Source: Silene latifolia (Eukaryota > Streptophyta > Magnoliopsida > Caryophyllales > Caryophyllaceae). Taken from it: a stretch of DNA of 64,000 bases. Under the pieces are notes generated by a model that was not told the DNA's origin, made no database searches, and saw nothing but the letters and a program-made list of their open reading frames with translations. The position numbers and the translations under genes were made by a program. Position 1 is the stretch's first letter. Each line of letters begins with the position of its first letter. Where the stretch lies: NCBI RefSeq assembly GCF_048544455.1, contig NC_133538.1:1836658-1900657 (forward strand), read 5' to 3'. Of this stretch, positions 32,314 to 44,755 are shown in pieces.

Positions 32314-33815
32314 TGATGCGTGTCTTTTATATGATGTTTTACATCCCATTTTACACGCATTTCAGAGCTCATTCATGTAGTTTATGCTACATTTCTCCCT
32401 ATTTCCGTCTACTTCCGTATTTTTGTACATTATTGCAGAAATGTGAAGAATCCAGCGGAAATCGAGCTAAATCCATCCCCGAGTATCTTGCATTGCATTT
32501 GACGTGAAGTATTTGCTTAAGGAACGACTTGGTGCGCAATTCAAGGCCCAAAAGACAAATTCACGAGATTATAGAAGTCAAGTACCAGCTCAAGCAGTCG
32601 ATCGACCACTACCATCAGTCGATCGACCAACCATCGGGTTCCAGAAGCTACTGTTCATTGCTATTCAGTCGATCGACCAGTCCTAGCAGTCGATCGACCA
32701 AACTGCTATTCCAGACGAGAATTAAAAGACCGTGAATCTTGAAGCCCAAAGTTATGTTAGGTTTAGGAAATAAAGTTAAGATAGTTGTTATATAACGTAA
32801 CCTAGAAACATCAGTTTTAAAAATCAAGTTTTTACATTATGTTTTACATACGGTTCTTAGAAATAATTAGGGTTTGGGAAACTATTTCGCATTGGATTTT
32901 CGATGTGATTTCAATCATTCCGTTACGATCCTTCTGCAATTTCGGTATTCACTTGCTCTATTTTCAGTTCATCTTTATTGCATTGATGGTATATGAATTG
33001 TTAGTTAGTCTCCCGAAACCGATTTATCTTTATTGTTAATTGTTTGTTCATTCGTTTTAAGCATGAAAACTTCTGTCTATTTCGTTAGTTTCATTGTTGT
33101 TATTATCATTAGTATGAGTAGCTAAATCAATTGTGCTAGGATGTAGGGGAGTTGTAGTATAGGCGGCAATATAAAGAACACGGCCTGATTCGCGTGTTGG
33201 TCGATCGACCGCCATACCTGGTCGATCGACTGACCACGCGAGGTTTTTATTTTCGTTTAAATTGTTTAAATTCTTAATTCGACGAATCGAGTGCACACGA
33301 CTAGTTGAATGCTTAGGATAACACTGACCCATTAGATCGAGAGATAGGGACAGTTGTTAGATCACCAATTAAAATGACTAAACTATGCTAAGATCGAAAG
33401 ATAGGTAAAGTTTAGATTATTAGTTACTTTTCAGGACGAGAGTCAGTATTAGTGATATTAGGGACTTATAGCGAGATCGAAAGGTGCTATCTGTTAAGAG
33501 TGGACCGATAGGATCTCTTTATTTCCCGCCTCATGTGTTTGAATTAGACCTGTTTAATATGCTGCCGCCGAAACTATAATCAACCGACCATCCTAGTACC
33601 TCTTTTATATTTGATTTTATATATTTCATTAGTCTACTTTTCTTTTATTTAGCTATAGACCAAACCCAATCAAACCCCCACCTTTTGTTACTTTAGACCG
33701 AATTTAAACAACTAGAAATTACGTCTGCCTCTCTGTGGTTCGACCCGACTTCCGCTAGCTATATTTGTAGTTGGAGATTATAAATATTATTTTTGACACC
33801 TCACGACGGGTATCA
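32314..33815 (+). repeat. E2 5' LTR
   Basis: The 1,502-bp LTR starts TGATGCGTG and ends GGGTATCA. Palindromes lie at 32597/32618 and 32668/32689, upstream of the TATA box (TATATAAC, about 32789-32796), and at 33200/33221. All pairs are spaced 21 bp. Confidence 0.92.
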
Positions 33816-33820
33816 AATTT

Positions 33821-33838
33821 TGGCGCTGTTGCCGGGGA
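33821..33838 (+). other. E2 primer binding site (tRNA-Asp type)
   Basis: TGGCGCTGTTGCCGGGGA has one C-to-T difference from the E1 site. Confidence 0.88.
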
Positions 33839-33936
33839 GGCAATAGTTCTTTTAGTTGTTTTATTTTTAGTCTTTCTAAGTTTAAGGGACATCCGTTCCT
33901 TAAACTTTTCTTATATTCTTTTTGTAGTTTCTTCAT

Positions 33937-35197
33937 ATGCGCAGGTCACAGGGTGGTGAAGTAGTACCATTAAATCCCGAGATCGAGAAATCCTTGCGCG
34001 AGTTGAGACGATCACAAAGGATATTACCGACAGAGGAAGAGTTGAGTACTCTGTCAAGCCACTACGAGAACGCTCTGTTCGAAGGAGATCCACCTACATC
34101 TCCTGCCTCTACTTCTTCAGCCGAGACAGTTACTTCTCCAGAAATCCCAGTTATGGCTGAAGAAGCAACCATTGCTAGTCACTCAGAGCCAACAGCTGCG
34201 AATCTCTACAAAGGATTCGAACTACCTGGGGAGGCGTGAAAATTCGAGCCAAAGCCTTCCTATATTAACCTGGTTGAGAGAAACCAGTTCGGGGGAGCTG
34301 CAAATGAAGATGCAGCAAAGCACATGGAGATTTTTATTGATTATTGTTGCTCTATACCCCCGTCGGCCGGTGTGACCCAAGATCAGATCAAGGAGACCAC
34401 GTTCATTTTCTCTCTTCGTGATGCTGCAAGAGAGTGGTATAGAGATCTGGACCAAGCCGCACATGGGATCACTGACTGGAATTCCTTAGCCCTGGCATTC
34501 TACAAAAAGTACTTCTCTGCCTCGAAGACGAATGCCATTAGAGCTCAGATCACGAGCTTTAAACAAGGGCCGGATGAGAACTTCCATGAAGAATGGGTCC
34601 GTTTCAAGAAACTGGTGCAAACCATACCGCACCATGGGTTCGAAAAATGGAGCTTGTGCAATCAGTTCTATAATGGACTGTACGACGATCAGAGGGCCAT
34701 ATTGGATGCTGCAGCCAATGGCCGATTTGCTGAGAACATGGGAGAGACCAAGGGGTGGAAGATCATCGATGATCTGGCCACTCATAAGGCCGAATATGGG
34801 AATTCGATAGGAAACCAGAGGAGAGCTGCTGAATCTTCCTCTGTTGCTGCACTAGAAGCCCTCACTGCAAGGTTTGACAAATATGAATTAGGAGGAGCTT
34901 CTAAAGGTGGGATGTACCAACTAAATGCTGTTTCAGACGGTCCTTTCGTTTGTAGAAGATGTGGAGCTGAGGGACATGTCTCAGAGAATTGTCCCAGCCC
35001 TTTCGAGTCTTGTGCTGCCTTTCAACACTATAGGCAGACAAACACGTACTATGAGCCGAATGTCCACCCCAACTTGAGGTGGAGTAGCCAGAACGTCCTA
35101 AATCCGACTCAACCCCCACAACAGCAGCAGCAGCAAGATTATGTGCCCCCTCATCAAAAGCAACAACAATATCAAAAACCTCCTTATGTGCCGCAGT
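33937..35197 (+). pseudogene. E2 gag
   Basis: The ATG at 33937 matches the E1 gag start. The acidic N-terminal part reads to a stop and frame change near 34239-34310. The core is then open from 34324 to 35197, with EWYRDLDQ, DWNSLALAFYKKYF and the CCHC knuckle VCRRCGAEGHVSENC (about 34950-34990), then a glutamine-rich stretch. The stop at 35197 replaces a codon inside the Gln-rich run (CAG to TAG). The core is more intact than in E1. Confidence 0.87.
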
Positions 35198-35640
35198 AGC
35201 AACAATCCGATTTTGCTGAGTTTAAGAACTTGCTGCTGAAGGAGTCCCAAGCTAGAGAGGCCGGGATGAAGCTACTAGAGAGCCAAATTGCTCAGTTGTC
35301 TAGTAAGAGTACCACTCGAGCTCCCGGACACTTACCGACTCAAACTGACCAGAAAGAGACCCTAAATGCCATTACTTTGAGGAGTGGGTCTACCCTGAAG
35401 GGGCCTGCTATGGTCGAGGATGCCCCCGAAAAGAATGAGGCGAACCAAGTCAAAACAAAGTCAGAACGAATAATTCAAAGAAAAAGGCGTCTACCAGGTA
35501 TATCAGTCGATCGACTGATATACCCGGTCGATCGACTGATATGCGGGTTACAGGAGCTTCTGAAAATGTACATCTCAGTCGATCGACTGAGCATGGTGGT
35601 CGATCGACTGAGACTCCTGCTGATATTGAGAAATTTCGTC
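35198..35640 (+). pseudogene. E2 gag-protease linker with palindrome-coded repeats
   Basis: This linker carries ESQIAQLSSKS and NAITLRSGS as in E1, then palindromes at 35506/35527 and 35578/35599. Pairs are 21 bp apart and 72 bp from each other. They code for ISVDRLIYPVDRL-type repeats in one frame and SRSTE-type repeats in another. A frame change lies within the palindrome region. Confidence 0.75.
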
Positions 35641-36470
35641 CTTCAATGCCCGATAATTTGAGAGACCATTTGTTCCGGGGTTCGACAACTCCGAAAGTAT
35701 TGGGGAAAGACCCGAGTGCTGATGGGTCCGTCCCAATTCTGAAGTTCGATCCAGTGACGTTTAATGGCTCACATTTGAGACGGTCTGAGGAGGGTTCAAG
35801 CTTCAATAAGGAGAAGGTGGTGGACTTTCAGCCTAAGTCCACGGATGTCGGCGCGCGAGATTTAGAAGAAAGGGCTAAGGTACTTCTCTCAGCCCCATAT
35901 CCAGAGCGACTAGTGCCGACAAAGGAACTGGTATCTTTCAATAAATTTGAAAAGGTTATTCGTAGTTTGAATGTACAAGTTCCTTTCCTTGAGTTGGTCA
36001 ATCAAGTGCCTGCCTACACTAAATTCATGAAATAACTCCTGTCTAAGAAAAAGTCACTTGAAAATGTGCATACTGTCGCACTAACCAAAGAGTCATGCTC
36101 TTATTTGTCGCACACTGCACCCCATAAGTTAGAGGACCCGGGTAGCTTTTATGTTCCTTGCAATATAGGTACCTTCTCTATTGAGAAGGCATTATGTGAC
36201 GTAGGAGCTAGTATAAGCGTCATGCCTTTGAGTCTAGTTAGGAAGCTCAAATTGACTAGGTTCGCAGTGACAGATATGACAGTACAGATGGCTGACCGAT
36301 CTGCGGTCCAGCCAATATGAGTCTTAGAGGACATCCCTGTCCAAATAGGGAAGTTCTTCTTCCCCGTCGACTTCGTGGTACTTGACATGCCTGAGGATGC
36401 CCATATTCCCATTATTTTGGGTAGGCCATTTCTGCACACCGCTTTTGGTGCAACATAGATGTCGGTCTAG
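35641..36470 (+). pseudogene. E2 retropepsin-like protease
   Basis: DLEERAKVLLSAPYPERL and VPFLELVNQVPAYTKFMK precede the protease; a stop follows at 36033 (CAA to TAA compared with the Gln in E1). The active site reads ALCDVGASISVMP, so the usual DLGAS is DVGAS here. VQMADRSAVQP follows, then a stop near 36318. [10 protein letters not shown] ends the domain near 36445 with another frame change. Confidence 0.82.
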
Positions 36471-37009
36471 GAACCCTGACTTTTAAAGTGGGCAAGCATT
36501 CTATTGTTTTTGCTCAGCCATCTAAGAAAAAGGACCCCATGTGGCCTGTGACTTGTAACACGGTTTCTGACAAGAAATCGTACTTTGTGCTTCCTAATTC
36601 ACCTATATTTATTCCTGTTGTAACCCCTCCGCCCCAGATTGGGAGCAAATTGGAGGAAGATTTGTCTATTTCTGATATTGCAGGAGCTGGTTTGGGGAAG
36701 GAAGAACAGCAAGTTGCTCCAACTGTAAAGAGGCCGATCATTCAAAGAGGAGGTCTTGGTTGCCTTAGCTATGGCATTGATGAGGAAGTTGATGACGAAC
36801 CGGTCAAGGCACGGAAGTCCGACTTGGACTTTGATGAGCAAGAAGAGGTCATTGACTGGGGAGATGATGAAAGTGTTTATCCGTTGAGCCATACGGACGT
36901 GGAAGCTAAGAAGGGTGCAACTGCTAAGATAAGCACCAATGAGGCTACCTCTAGTAGCCAGAAGCCGACAAAGTGGGCTATTCCGTGGCCGTTCTTGATC
37001 AACTACTAG
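36471..37009 (+). CDS. E2 C-terminal module of unknown function
   Basis: The frame 36488-37009 (174 codons) is intact. In the unbroken element it would continue from the protease, through a frameshift near 36465. Visible parts are KKKDPMWPVTCNTV, a proline-rich patch, the block RGGLGCLSYGIDEEVDDE, an acidic middle (DEQEEVIDWGDDE), and the ending SSQKPTKWAIPW...INY. There is no membrane segment, zinc motif or catalytic signature. E1 has the same module. Where Athila elements have reverse transcriptase, this family has only this piece. The product is not recognised, and expression as a separate protein is not implied. Confidence 0.55.
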
Positions 37010-39220
37010 TTGATCACATGTTTTCCAAACATTTTATTTGCTTTTGTTAGACACTTTTTATTGCTTTTGTGTGCGCGAAACTTCGCATTTTATTTTGCTT
37101 GCTTAGGATTTTATATGTTTGAGACTTTGCTTTGGGTTCTTGCGTAGTTTTGGGCGCGTATTATTGTGCATTTGCAGGTTTTTTAGACCTCTTTAGCTCC
37201 CGTAATTGAGCAAATACGAAGAAATAAGGAGTACAATAGTATTTTTAGTCGATCGACTGGCTACATTGGTCGATCGACTGAGTTGCACTTTCTAGGAGCT
37301 ACTGTTCCTGACACATTGGTCGATCGACTGCCGTTCTTAGTCGATTGACAAAGGACGCTGATGTACCTATTCACGACCTCTCCCCTGCTGTGTTTGGTCG
37401 ATATGCGGACTTAAGGGAGTTTTCTACTCCATTTTACTTTCCGTCAAATTATTTATTTCTTCTATTTTCACAATTGTGCACAATTTTACCGCTTCAAAAA
37501 TTGTCTTCTCGATTTTATGCGTGAGTTTTATTTGTCTTTCAGGTACTTTTTAGTAGCACTGCTGGCTACTGAAACCTCCAAGCTCACGCTGGTTTGGGGA
37601 GGTTTCCTTTACTGCGTTTAAAGTCTTGTAAGTTCCCGATTTCCACTTCATGTCATTTTATTTATTTTCCCGCGAATTCCCATTTCTCTTTTCTTCATTA
37701 CATGATTTTGCACAATGGGGACATTGTGCGATTTGGTTTGGGGAAGGGTTTTGCGTCGCATATCATTTGCTTGCATTCACGTTAACATTCTGTTTTGCAT
37801 TGTTCATTTCATTTTATACGAAATTCAAAAAAATTGAAAAATTTCAAAAATTTCCATAAAATGCACGTTTATTTTAGCATATAGGTCGAGTCGGAACGGT
37901 AGTATTTCAAGGATGATATTGCATTTTGCACCTGTTTTGCCTGAGCCTTGCTTGATTAACATGTTATTAGTAGAATCGTATAAATGCATACCTACGAGTT
38001 TTCGTTATTTATTTGCTGGACTTGAGACTTGACTTTGAAAATTGGCAAGCTACATCATATTTCTGAGATTTATAGCCTATAACTGGTGACATCTATGACC
38101 AGTTTATTTAGAAATGTGAGTAGTACTCCTTATGAGGCATGTCACATAAATGTGCATAAATATGAACTTAATCTGCTTAATACCTGTACGCATTCGGTAT
38201 GTGGTTAGTTGACACATGTGGTAGAGGTTTCCCCTTATTAGTTTTGCCCATGAACCCCACACTGCCAAAAACAGCCTTTTTGTCCCATTACTACATCCTA
38301 CATCTAGACTGCCCTTGTCAAGCTAGTAGTCTGTGTTCTTGGGATTGTTACTTAGTTTTTGGTAGCATATGCTCATGTTTGAGATATTGTTGGAAAGATG
38401 AAAAGGAGGAAAGAAAAAAATAGAAAAGAAAAAAAAAAGATGAAAAAATGATTCGAAAAGGAAAAAAAAAAGAGTTCTGTACTGTTCATGCGGTCGATCG
38501 ACTGCCCCTTTTGGTCGATCGACTGAGGTTCGAGAAAAAGAGAAAGAATCAATTCGCATAATTCAAAATCCTTATCTTTTGGCGATTTTTGCTCCCATGT
38601 ATTATTCATATTTTGTGGGGAGTTAGTTGATTACTTTTATACCCGGAGATTGTGAGATTTGTGCTTGCTATAGCACCGTTCCATTTGTTTTTGAGCAAGA
38701 AGTTGGATGTTGCCATATGGTTCCGTTTCGGTACTAGCTTGATCACCCGTACCTCCACTTTTCCATAAATGTTTTGCCTCTTCTTACCCATACCTCACAT
38801 ATCCACATATATACCTCGGCATGTGTCATGGTCTCTTGTTGGTTGGAATGCGTATGTACGGTTGTAGAGATTGCTTTCATATTAGACTGCAGGCATGTTC
38901 TTATAGGTCGTAGTTAGGTGAGAGTCTTTACAAAATAAATTCTTTCTATCCTCTTATATATTCACCTGTGCTTATGAGTGATTTGAGCGACCCGTGAGAG
39001 TCCAATTTGATAAGTCTCTACACGATTGACGTTCGAGTAGTTTTAACGACTCCATAACTCGTTTGCATGATTCATTTGCTAATTGATTGTTGGTTGTGCA
39101 TTAAATTGGTTTAGGCTTTACATGTTGCATTTCGCTCTGAGATTGAACTCGTTCCATTAGGTCATTAGATCGAGTCTAGTTCTTGCTTGGGGACAAGCAA
39201 GGGTTTGGTTTGGGGAAGTT
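37010..39220 (+). other. E2 3' non-coding tail
   Basis: Parts and order match E1: palindromes at 37248/37269, 37319/37340 (the last is GTCGATTGAC) and 38493/38514; the GCACAATG/CATTGTGC hairpin at 37710-37729 followed by TTTGGTTTGGGGAAGG; an A/G tract at about 38400-38475; and the true polypurine tract at 39208-39220. No gene is seen. Confidence 0.7.
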
Positions 39221-40699
39221 TGATGCGTGTCTTTTATATGATGTTTTACATCCCATTTTACACGCATTTCAGAGCTCATTCATGTAGTTTATGCTACATT
39301 TCTCACTATTTCTGTCTACTTCCGTATTTTTGTACATTATTGCAGAAATGTGAAGAATCGACCGGAAATCGAGCTAAATCCATCCCCGAGTATCTTGCAT
39401 TGCATTTGACGTGAAGTATTCGCTTAAGGAACGAGCTTGGTGCGCAATTCAAGGCCCAAAAGACAAATCCACGAGATTATAGAAGTCAAGTAGCAGCTCA
39501 AGCACTCGATCGACCACTATCATCAGTCGATCGACCAACCATCGGGTTCCAGAAGCTACTGTTCATTGCTATTCAGTCGATCGACCAGTCCTAGCAGTCG
39601 ATCGACCAAACTGCTATTCCAGACGAGAATTAAAAGACCATGAATCTTGAAGCCCAAAGTTATGTTAGGTTTAGGAAATAATATTATGTTAGTTGCTATA
39701 TAACGTAACCTAGAAACATCAGTTTTAAAAATCAAGTTTTTACATTAAGTTTTACATACGGTTCTTAGAAATAATTAGGGTTTGGGAAACTATTTCGCAT
39801 TGGATTTTCGTTATGATTTCATTCATTCCGTTACGATCCTTCTGCAATTTCGGTATTCACTTGCTCTATTTTCAGTTCATCTTTATTGCATTGATAGTAT
39901 AGGAATTGTTAGTTAGTCTCCCGAAACCGATTTATCTTTATTGTTAATTGTTTGTTCATTCGTTTTAAGCATGAAACCTTCTGTCTATTTCGTTAATTTC
40001 ATTGTTGTTATTATCATTAGTATGAGTAGCTAAATCAATTATGCTAGGATGTAGGGGAGTTGTAGTGTAGGCGGCAATATAAAGAACACGGCCTGATTCG
40101 TGTGTTGGTCGATCGACCGCCATACCTGGTCGATCGACTGACCACGCGAGGTTTTTATTTTCGTTTTATTTGTTTAAATTCTTAATTCGACGAATCGAGT
40201 GCACACGACTAGTTTAATGCTTAGGATAACACTGACCCATTAGATCGAGAGATAGGGACAGTTGTTAGATCACCAATTAAAATGACTAAACTATGCTAAG
40301 ATCGAAAGATAGGTAAATTTTAGATTATTAGTTAGTTTTCAGGACGAGAGTCAGTATTAGTGATATTAGGGACTTATAGCGAGATCGAAAGGTGCTATCT
40401 GTTAAGAGTGGACCGAGAGGATCTCTTTATTTCCCGCCTCATGTGTTTGAATTAGACTTGTTTAATATGCTGCCGCCGAAACTATAATCAACCGACCATG
40501 CTAGTACCTCTTTTATATTTGATTTTATATATTTCATTAGTCTACTTTTCTTTTATTTAGCTATAGACCAAACCCAATCAAACCCCCACCTTTTGTTACT
40601 TTAGACCGAATTTAAACAACTAGAAATTACGTCTGCCTCTCTGTGGTTCGACCCGGCTGCCGCTAGCTATAGTTGTAGTTGGAGATTATAAATATTATT
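39221..40699 (+). repeat. E2 3' LTR, 3' end missing
   Basis: This LTR is nearly identical to the 5' LTR up to AATATTATT, after which the final 25 or so bases are absent. Palindromes lie at 39505/39526 (the first is CTCGATCGAC), 39576/39597 and 40108/40129. Confidence 0.9.
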
Positions 40700-41812
40700 C
40701 GGGCTCTTACTCTCAGTGTTACTCAAGTTAGAGCAGACAACAAGCTGAATTTTAAGAATCTTGAAAATCAGGTGAGTCAACTAGCTACTGCTGTCAATCG
40801 GTTGGAAGCTAAACATTCGGGTGCTCTACCATCTCAAACGGTAGAGAATCCGAGGTAGAATATAAGTGCGGCGTCCTTGAGAAATGGAAGGTAATTGGTA
40901 GAAGTAGAGAAGCCTAAAGCTAAATCTAAAGAAGCTACAATCCAAGAGGAAGAGGAGATTGTGATAGAAGAGGGAAGTTCACAAGTGGTTAAGGAAGATA
41001 TTGTGGTGCCTAGTTCTATTGCTAAGGACCCACCGGTCCAGATTTATATGCCCACACCACCTTTTCCTGAAGCATTAAAGGATACTCGCAAGAAGGAGCA
41101 TGACAACGATGTTTACGAAACCTTTCGTAAATGTGAGGTAAATATTCCCCTTCTAGAGTTGCTAAAAAGTGTCCCTAAATATGCAAAGTTTTTAAAAGAA
41201 CTTTGTGCTATTAAGAGGAATAATAGGCTTAAGGGAGTAAAAAAGGTAAAGGTAAGTGAACATGTCTCGGCAATGTTTCAACAAAAATCGCCCACTAAAT
41301 GTGGAGACCCGGGAATGTTCACAATACCTTGCACTATTGGAGACACCAAAATTCATAACGCTTTTTTAGATTTGGGTGCCTCTATTAATGTAATTCCCCA
41401 TTCCATCTATCAATTATTAAAACTTGGACCTATGAGTAAAACAAATATTGTCATTCAATTAGCGGATCGGTCCATTGTTTATCGAAAGGGAATAGTTGAG
41501 GATGTGTTAGTTATGGTAGATAAGTTGATTTTTCCTACTAACTTTTATGTGCTAGATATGGAGCATGATAGACAAGTTGCCTCTATACTGTTAGGGAGAC
41601 CATTTATGAAAACTGCAAAAACTAAGATTGATGTTTTTAGCGGTTCTCTTACGATGGAGTTTGATGGTCAAGTGGTGGAGTATAATATTTTTGATGCTAT
41701 GAAATTCCCCACTGATGACCATTCTTTATGTCTTTATGATGTGTTTGAGCCATTAGTGCAGGATACCTTTGATTTTGACAATCCAGATGAGTACCAAAAG
41801 CTACTAAGTTGA
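40700..41812 (+). pseudogene. A1 gag end and protease
   Basis: The region from 40700 encodes the end of gag (NKLNFKNLENQVSQLATA, a block found before the protease in Athila elements) with stops near 40857 and 40892. The frame 40895-41812 is open for 305 codons. After a charged N-terminal stretch it has LLELLKSVPKYAKFLKELC, then the retropepsin active site AFLDLGASINVIP at about 41360-41400, IQLADRSIVY, and ILLGRPFM near 41590. The protease part appears complete, while flanking frames are broken. Confidence 0.85.
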
Positions 41813-42760
41813 CAGGAGTATCATTCATGCACACGGAACCACCCCCTTTACAACTAACCGTGACTAGTGAAACATTGTTACCGTCTATTTTGAAGGCACT
41901 TATTGTAGAATTAAAACCACTCCCAGATCATTTGAAGTATGTGTTTCTTGGTGAAGGAGATACATTGCCTGCAATTATCTCTAGTAAGCTCACCAAGGAA
42001 CAAGAAGTAAGCTATAGGTTGGACTATTGCCAATATCAAAGGCATAAGTCTATAAACTTATATGCATCGGATTCTTGTGGAGTATAAGGCAAAACCGGTA
42101 AGGCAGCCGCAACGGCGGTTGAATCCTCCTATGATGGAGGTTGTGAAAAAGGAGGTATTAAAGCTGCTAAAAGTAGGTATGATCTATCCTATTTCTGATA
42201 GCAAGTGGGTTAGTCCGACTCCGGTTGTCCCTAAGAAAAGTGGAGTCACTGTTGTAGAGAACAAAGATGGGGATTTAGTACCTACTAGAGTCCAGAATAG
42301 GTGGAGAGTGTGTATAGATTACTGTCGACTGAACACGATATCTAGGAAAGACCATTTTCCCCTCCCTTTCTTTGATTAGATGTTAGAGAGACTCGCTGGA
42401 AAGGTATACTACTACTTTTTGGATGGATATTCAGGTTATTTTTAGATAGCCATTGCTCTTGAGGATCGGGAGAAGACTACTTTTACATGCCCTTTTGGCA
42501 CATTCGCGTATCGGCGCATGCCATTTGGGTTGTGTAACGCACCCACAACATTTTAACGCTGCATGATTAGTATTTTCTCCGAGTATGTGGAGATATTAAT
42601 TGAGGTATTTATGGATGATTTTATTGTGCATGGTGACTCTTTTGATGCATGTTTAAATGATTTATCACTTGTTTTGAAGTGTTGTATTGAAACTAACCTT
42701 GTACTTAATTCTAAGAAGTGCCATTTTATGGTTGAGTAGAGTATAGTTTTGGGACATGTT
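41809..42760 (+). pseudogene. A1 reverse transcriptase
   Basis: Linker motifs (HLKYVFLGEGDTLPAII, about 41930-41980) lead into RT. Readable blocks are RRLNPPM, SKWVSPTPVVPKK, RVCIDYCRLN, the DGYSGYF region, KTTFTCPFGTFAYRRMPFGL and the catalytic FMDDF at about 42610-42625. At least four stops fall where the family has Gln (near 42378, 42444, 42556 and 42738) as TAG or TAA, which are single C-to-T changes from CAG or CAA. A frame change lies between 42087 and 42062. The enzyme would have copied the element RNA into DNA. Confidence 0.88.
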
Positions 42761-43370
42761 GTGTCAGGTAAGAGGATAGAGGTAGATAAAGCTAAAATTG
42801 ATACAATTAAGAGTTTGCCTTATCCTACTAATGTGCGAGAAGTTCGCTCCTTTCTTGGACATGCAGGTTTTTACAAAAGTTTCATTAAGGATTTTTCCAA
42901 GATTGCACACCCATTGTGCAAATTGCTGCAAAAGGAGGTTGACTTTGTTTTTGATGAGGCTTGTAAGACGGCATTTGCTCGGTTGAAAACCCGTCTTACA
43001 ACTGCTCCAATTATTCAAGCCCTTAATTGGTCTCTTCCTTTTGAGATCATGTGTGATGCGAGCGATTATGCTCTTAGGGCGGTCTTGGGTCAAAAGAATC
43101 GGAGAGCTTCTCAGGTTATTCATTATACATGTATGACCCTTAATGATGCTGTACTTATTCAAGCCCCTAATTCGTTCTTATTTTCTTGGTACAAAAATTG
43201 TTATTTATACAGATCATGCTGCACTTTGCCACTTTATGACGAAAAAGGAAGTAAAGCCAAGGTTAATCCGCTGGATTCTTCTCCTTGGTGAGTTCGACAT
43301 TGAGCTGAAAGATAAAAAAAGGTGTAGAGAACGTGGTTGCAGACCACTTGAGTTTGTTGGTAAGGACTGA
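42749..43370 (+). pseudogene. A1 RT thumb and RNase H
   Basis: The frame 42749-43291 carries GHVVSGKRIEVDKAK, VREVRSFLGHAGFYKSFIKDF and then the RNase H domain with FEIMCDASDYALRAVLGQ (first catalytic Asp). A frameshift near 43150 moves the remaining RNase H (IYTDHAALCHFM, KPRLIRWILLL) to the 43143-43370 frame. The domain order is that of gypsy pol. The copy is broken. Confidence 0.85.
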
Positions 43371-44755
43371 TGACCATGACCAAGGATTAGAGGTGGTAAA
43401 GGAAGTTTTTCCTGATGAAACTTTATTTGCTTTACGTACTATAGAACCATGGTATGCTAATATTGTTAACTATTTGGTCTCTAACAAGTTTCTTACTTGG
43501 TTTTCAAAAGCTCAGAAAGATAAGATTCGTAGTGACGCGAAATATTATGTGTGGGATAATGACCCATATTTATGGAAACATTGCTCTGATCAGATCATTA
43601 GACAATGTGTTTCTGAGAATGAGATGACTTCTATTCCCACTTTTTGTCATTCTCATGCATGTGGTGGCCACTTTGGGTCCAAGAGAACAGCAAAGAAGGT
43701 GCTCGATTGTGGTTTCTATTGGCCACCTGTTTTTCGAGATGCTCATGGGTTTTGTAAGTCTTGTGACAACTGTCAAAGAGTGGAGAATATATCCGAATGC
43801 AATGAAATGCCTCAAACCCCATTATTTATTGTGAAATTTTCGATGTATGGGGGATTGATTTAATGGGACCGTTCCCTAACTCTTCCGGATTTATTTACAT
43901 GTTGCTTGATGTTGATTATGTATTGAAGTGGGTAGAAGAAATACCCACTAAGACTGATGATTCTAAAGTGGTTGCAGATTTTATCAAATCTTTCATATTC
44001 GTTAGGTTTGGATTTCTGAGAGCTATAATCAGTGATCATGGTACGCATTTTTGCAATGGAACAATTGGTGATTTACTGAAGAAGTATCATGTTACCCACA
44101 AGGTTTCGACTGCATATCACCCACAGACTAATGGCCAACAGAGGTGTCTAATAGAGAGGTGAAGTCTATTTTATAGAAGACGGTTAACCCCAACCGTAAA
44201 GATTGGAGTCAACGCTTGGAAGATGCGTTGTGGGAATACCGGACCGCTTATAAGATACCCATTGGTATGTCTCCATACCGGTTAGTGTTTGGAAAGCCGT
44301 GTCATTTGCCAGTGGAGTTGGAGCATCGAGCTTATTGGGTATGGAAGGGTTTCAATACAAGCTTGGTAGGAGTAGGCGAGAGTAGAAAATTGGAGTTGCA
44401 AGAACTTGAGGAAATTTGAAATGATTCATATGAGAATTCGGCTATTTACAAGGAAAAGACGAGATTATTACATGACAAGCTGATATCTAGAAAGGAGTTC
44501 ACCATTGGTAAAAAAGTAGTCCTTTTTCAATTTTGTTTTAAGCTATTTCCGGGTAAATTAATGTAGCGTTGGGTTAGACCGTATGTAGTTACGGATGTGG
44601 CATTTCATAGAGCTATTGATATACATAGTTTGGCTACTAACAAGGTTTTGAAAGTGAATGGTCATAGATTAAAGCGTACCTACGAGGGGTTTCAAGTTGA
44701 GACGGTGGAGAGTTTGACTCTCTACGAGCTTATTTATGAAGATTAACCCTCGCCC
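43333..44755 (+). pseudogene. A1 integrase
   Basis: The zinc-binding HHCC domain is at about 43645-43790 (HSHACGGHFG and CKSCDNCQR). The DDE core follows in the next frame (43863-44162): [11 protein letters not shown] with the first Asp, [12 protein letters not shown] with the second, and the QTNGQ block leading to the Glu near 44145. [20 protein letters not shown] and [11 protein letters not shown] (about 44245-44340) are signature strings of Athila integrase C-termini. Frame changes occur near 43860, 44140 and 44420. Between 44420 and 44755 the protein is readable in pieces only. Confidence 0.87.

Larger units (their letters stand above)
32314..40699 (+). mobile_element. E2: second gag-protease-only Athila-type element
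   Basis: E2 has the same layout as E1 and inserted into the gag of A1. Its 5' LTR is complete (32314-33815). Its 3' LTR (39221-40699) lacks the last 25 or so bases including the terminal TATCA, and A1 gag sequence follows directly, so a target duplication cannot be read. Like E1 it has gag, protease and the C-terminal module, but no RT, RNase H or integrase. Eleven palindrome pairs lie at positions matching those of E1. E2 and E1 differ noticeably, so they are separate insertions of a diversified family. Confidence 0.9.
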
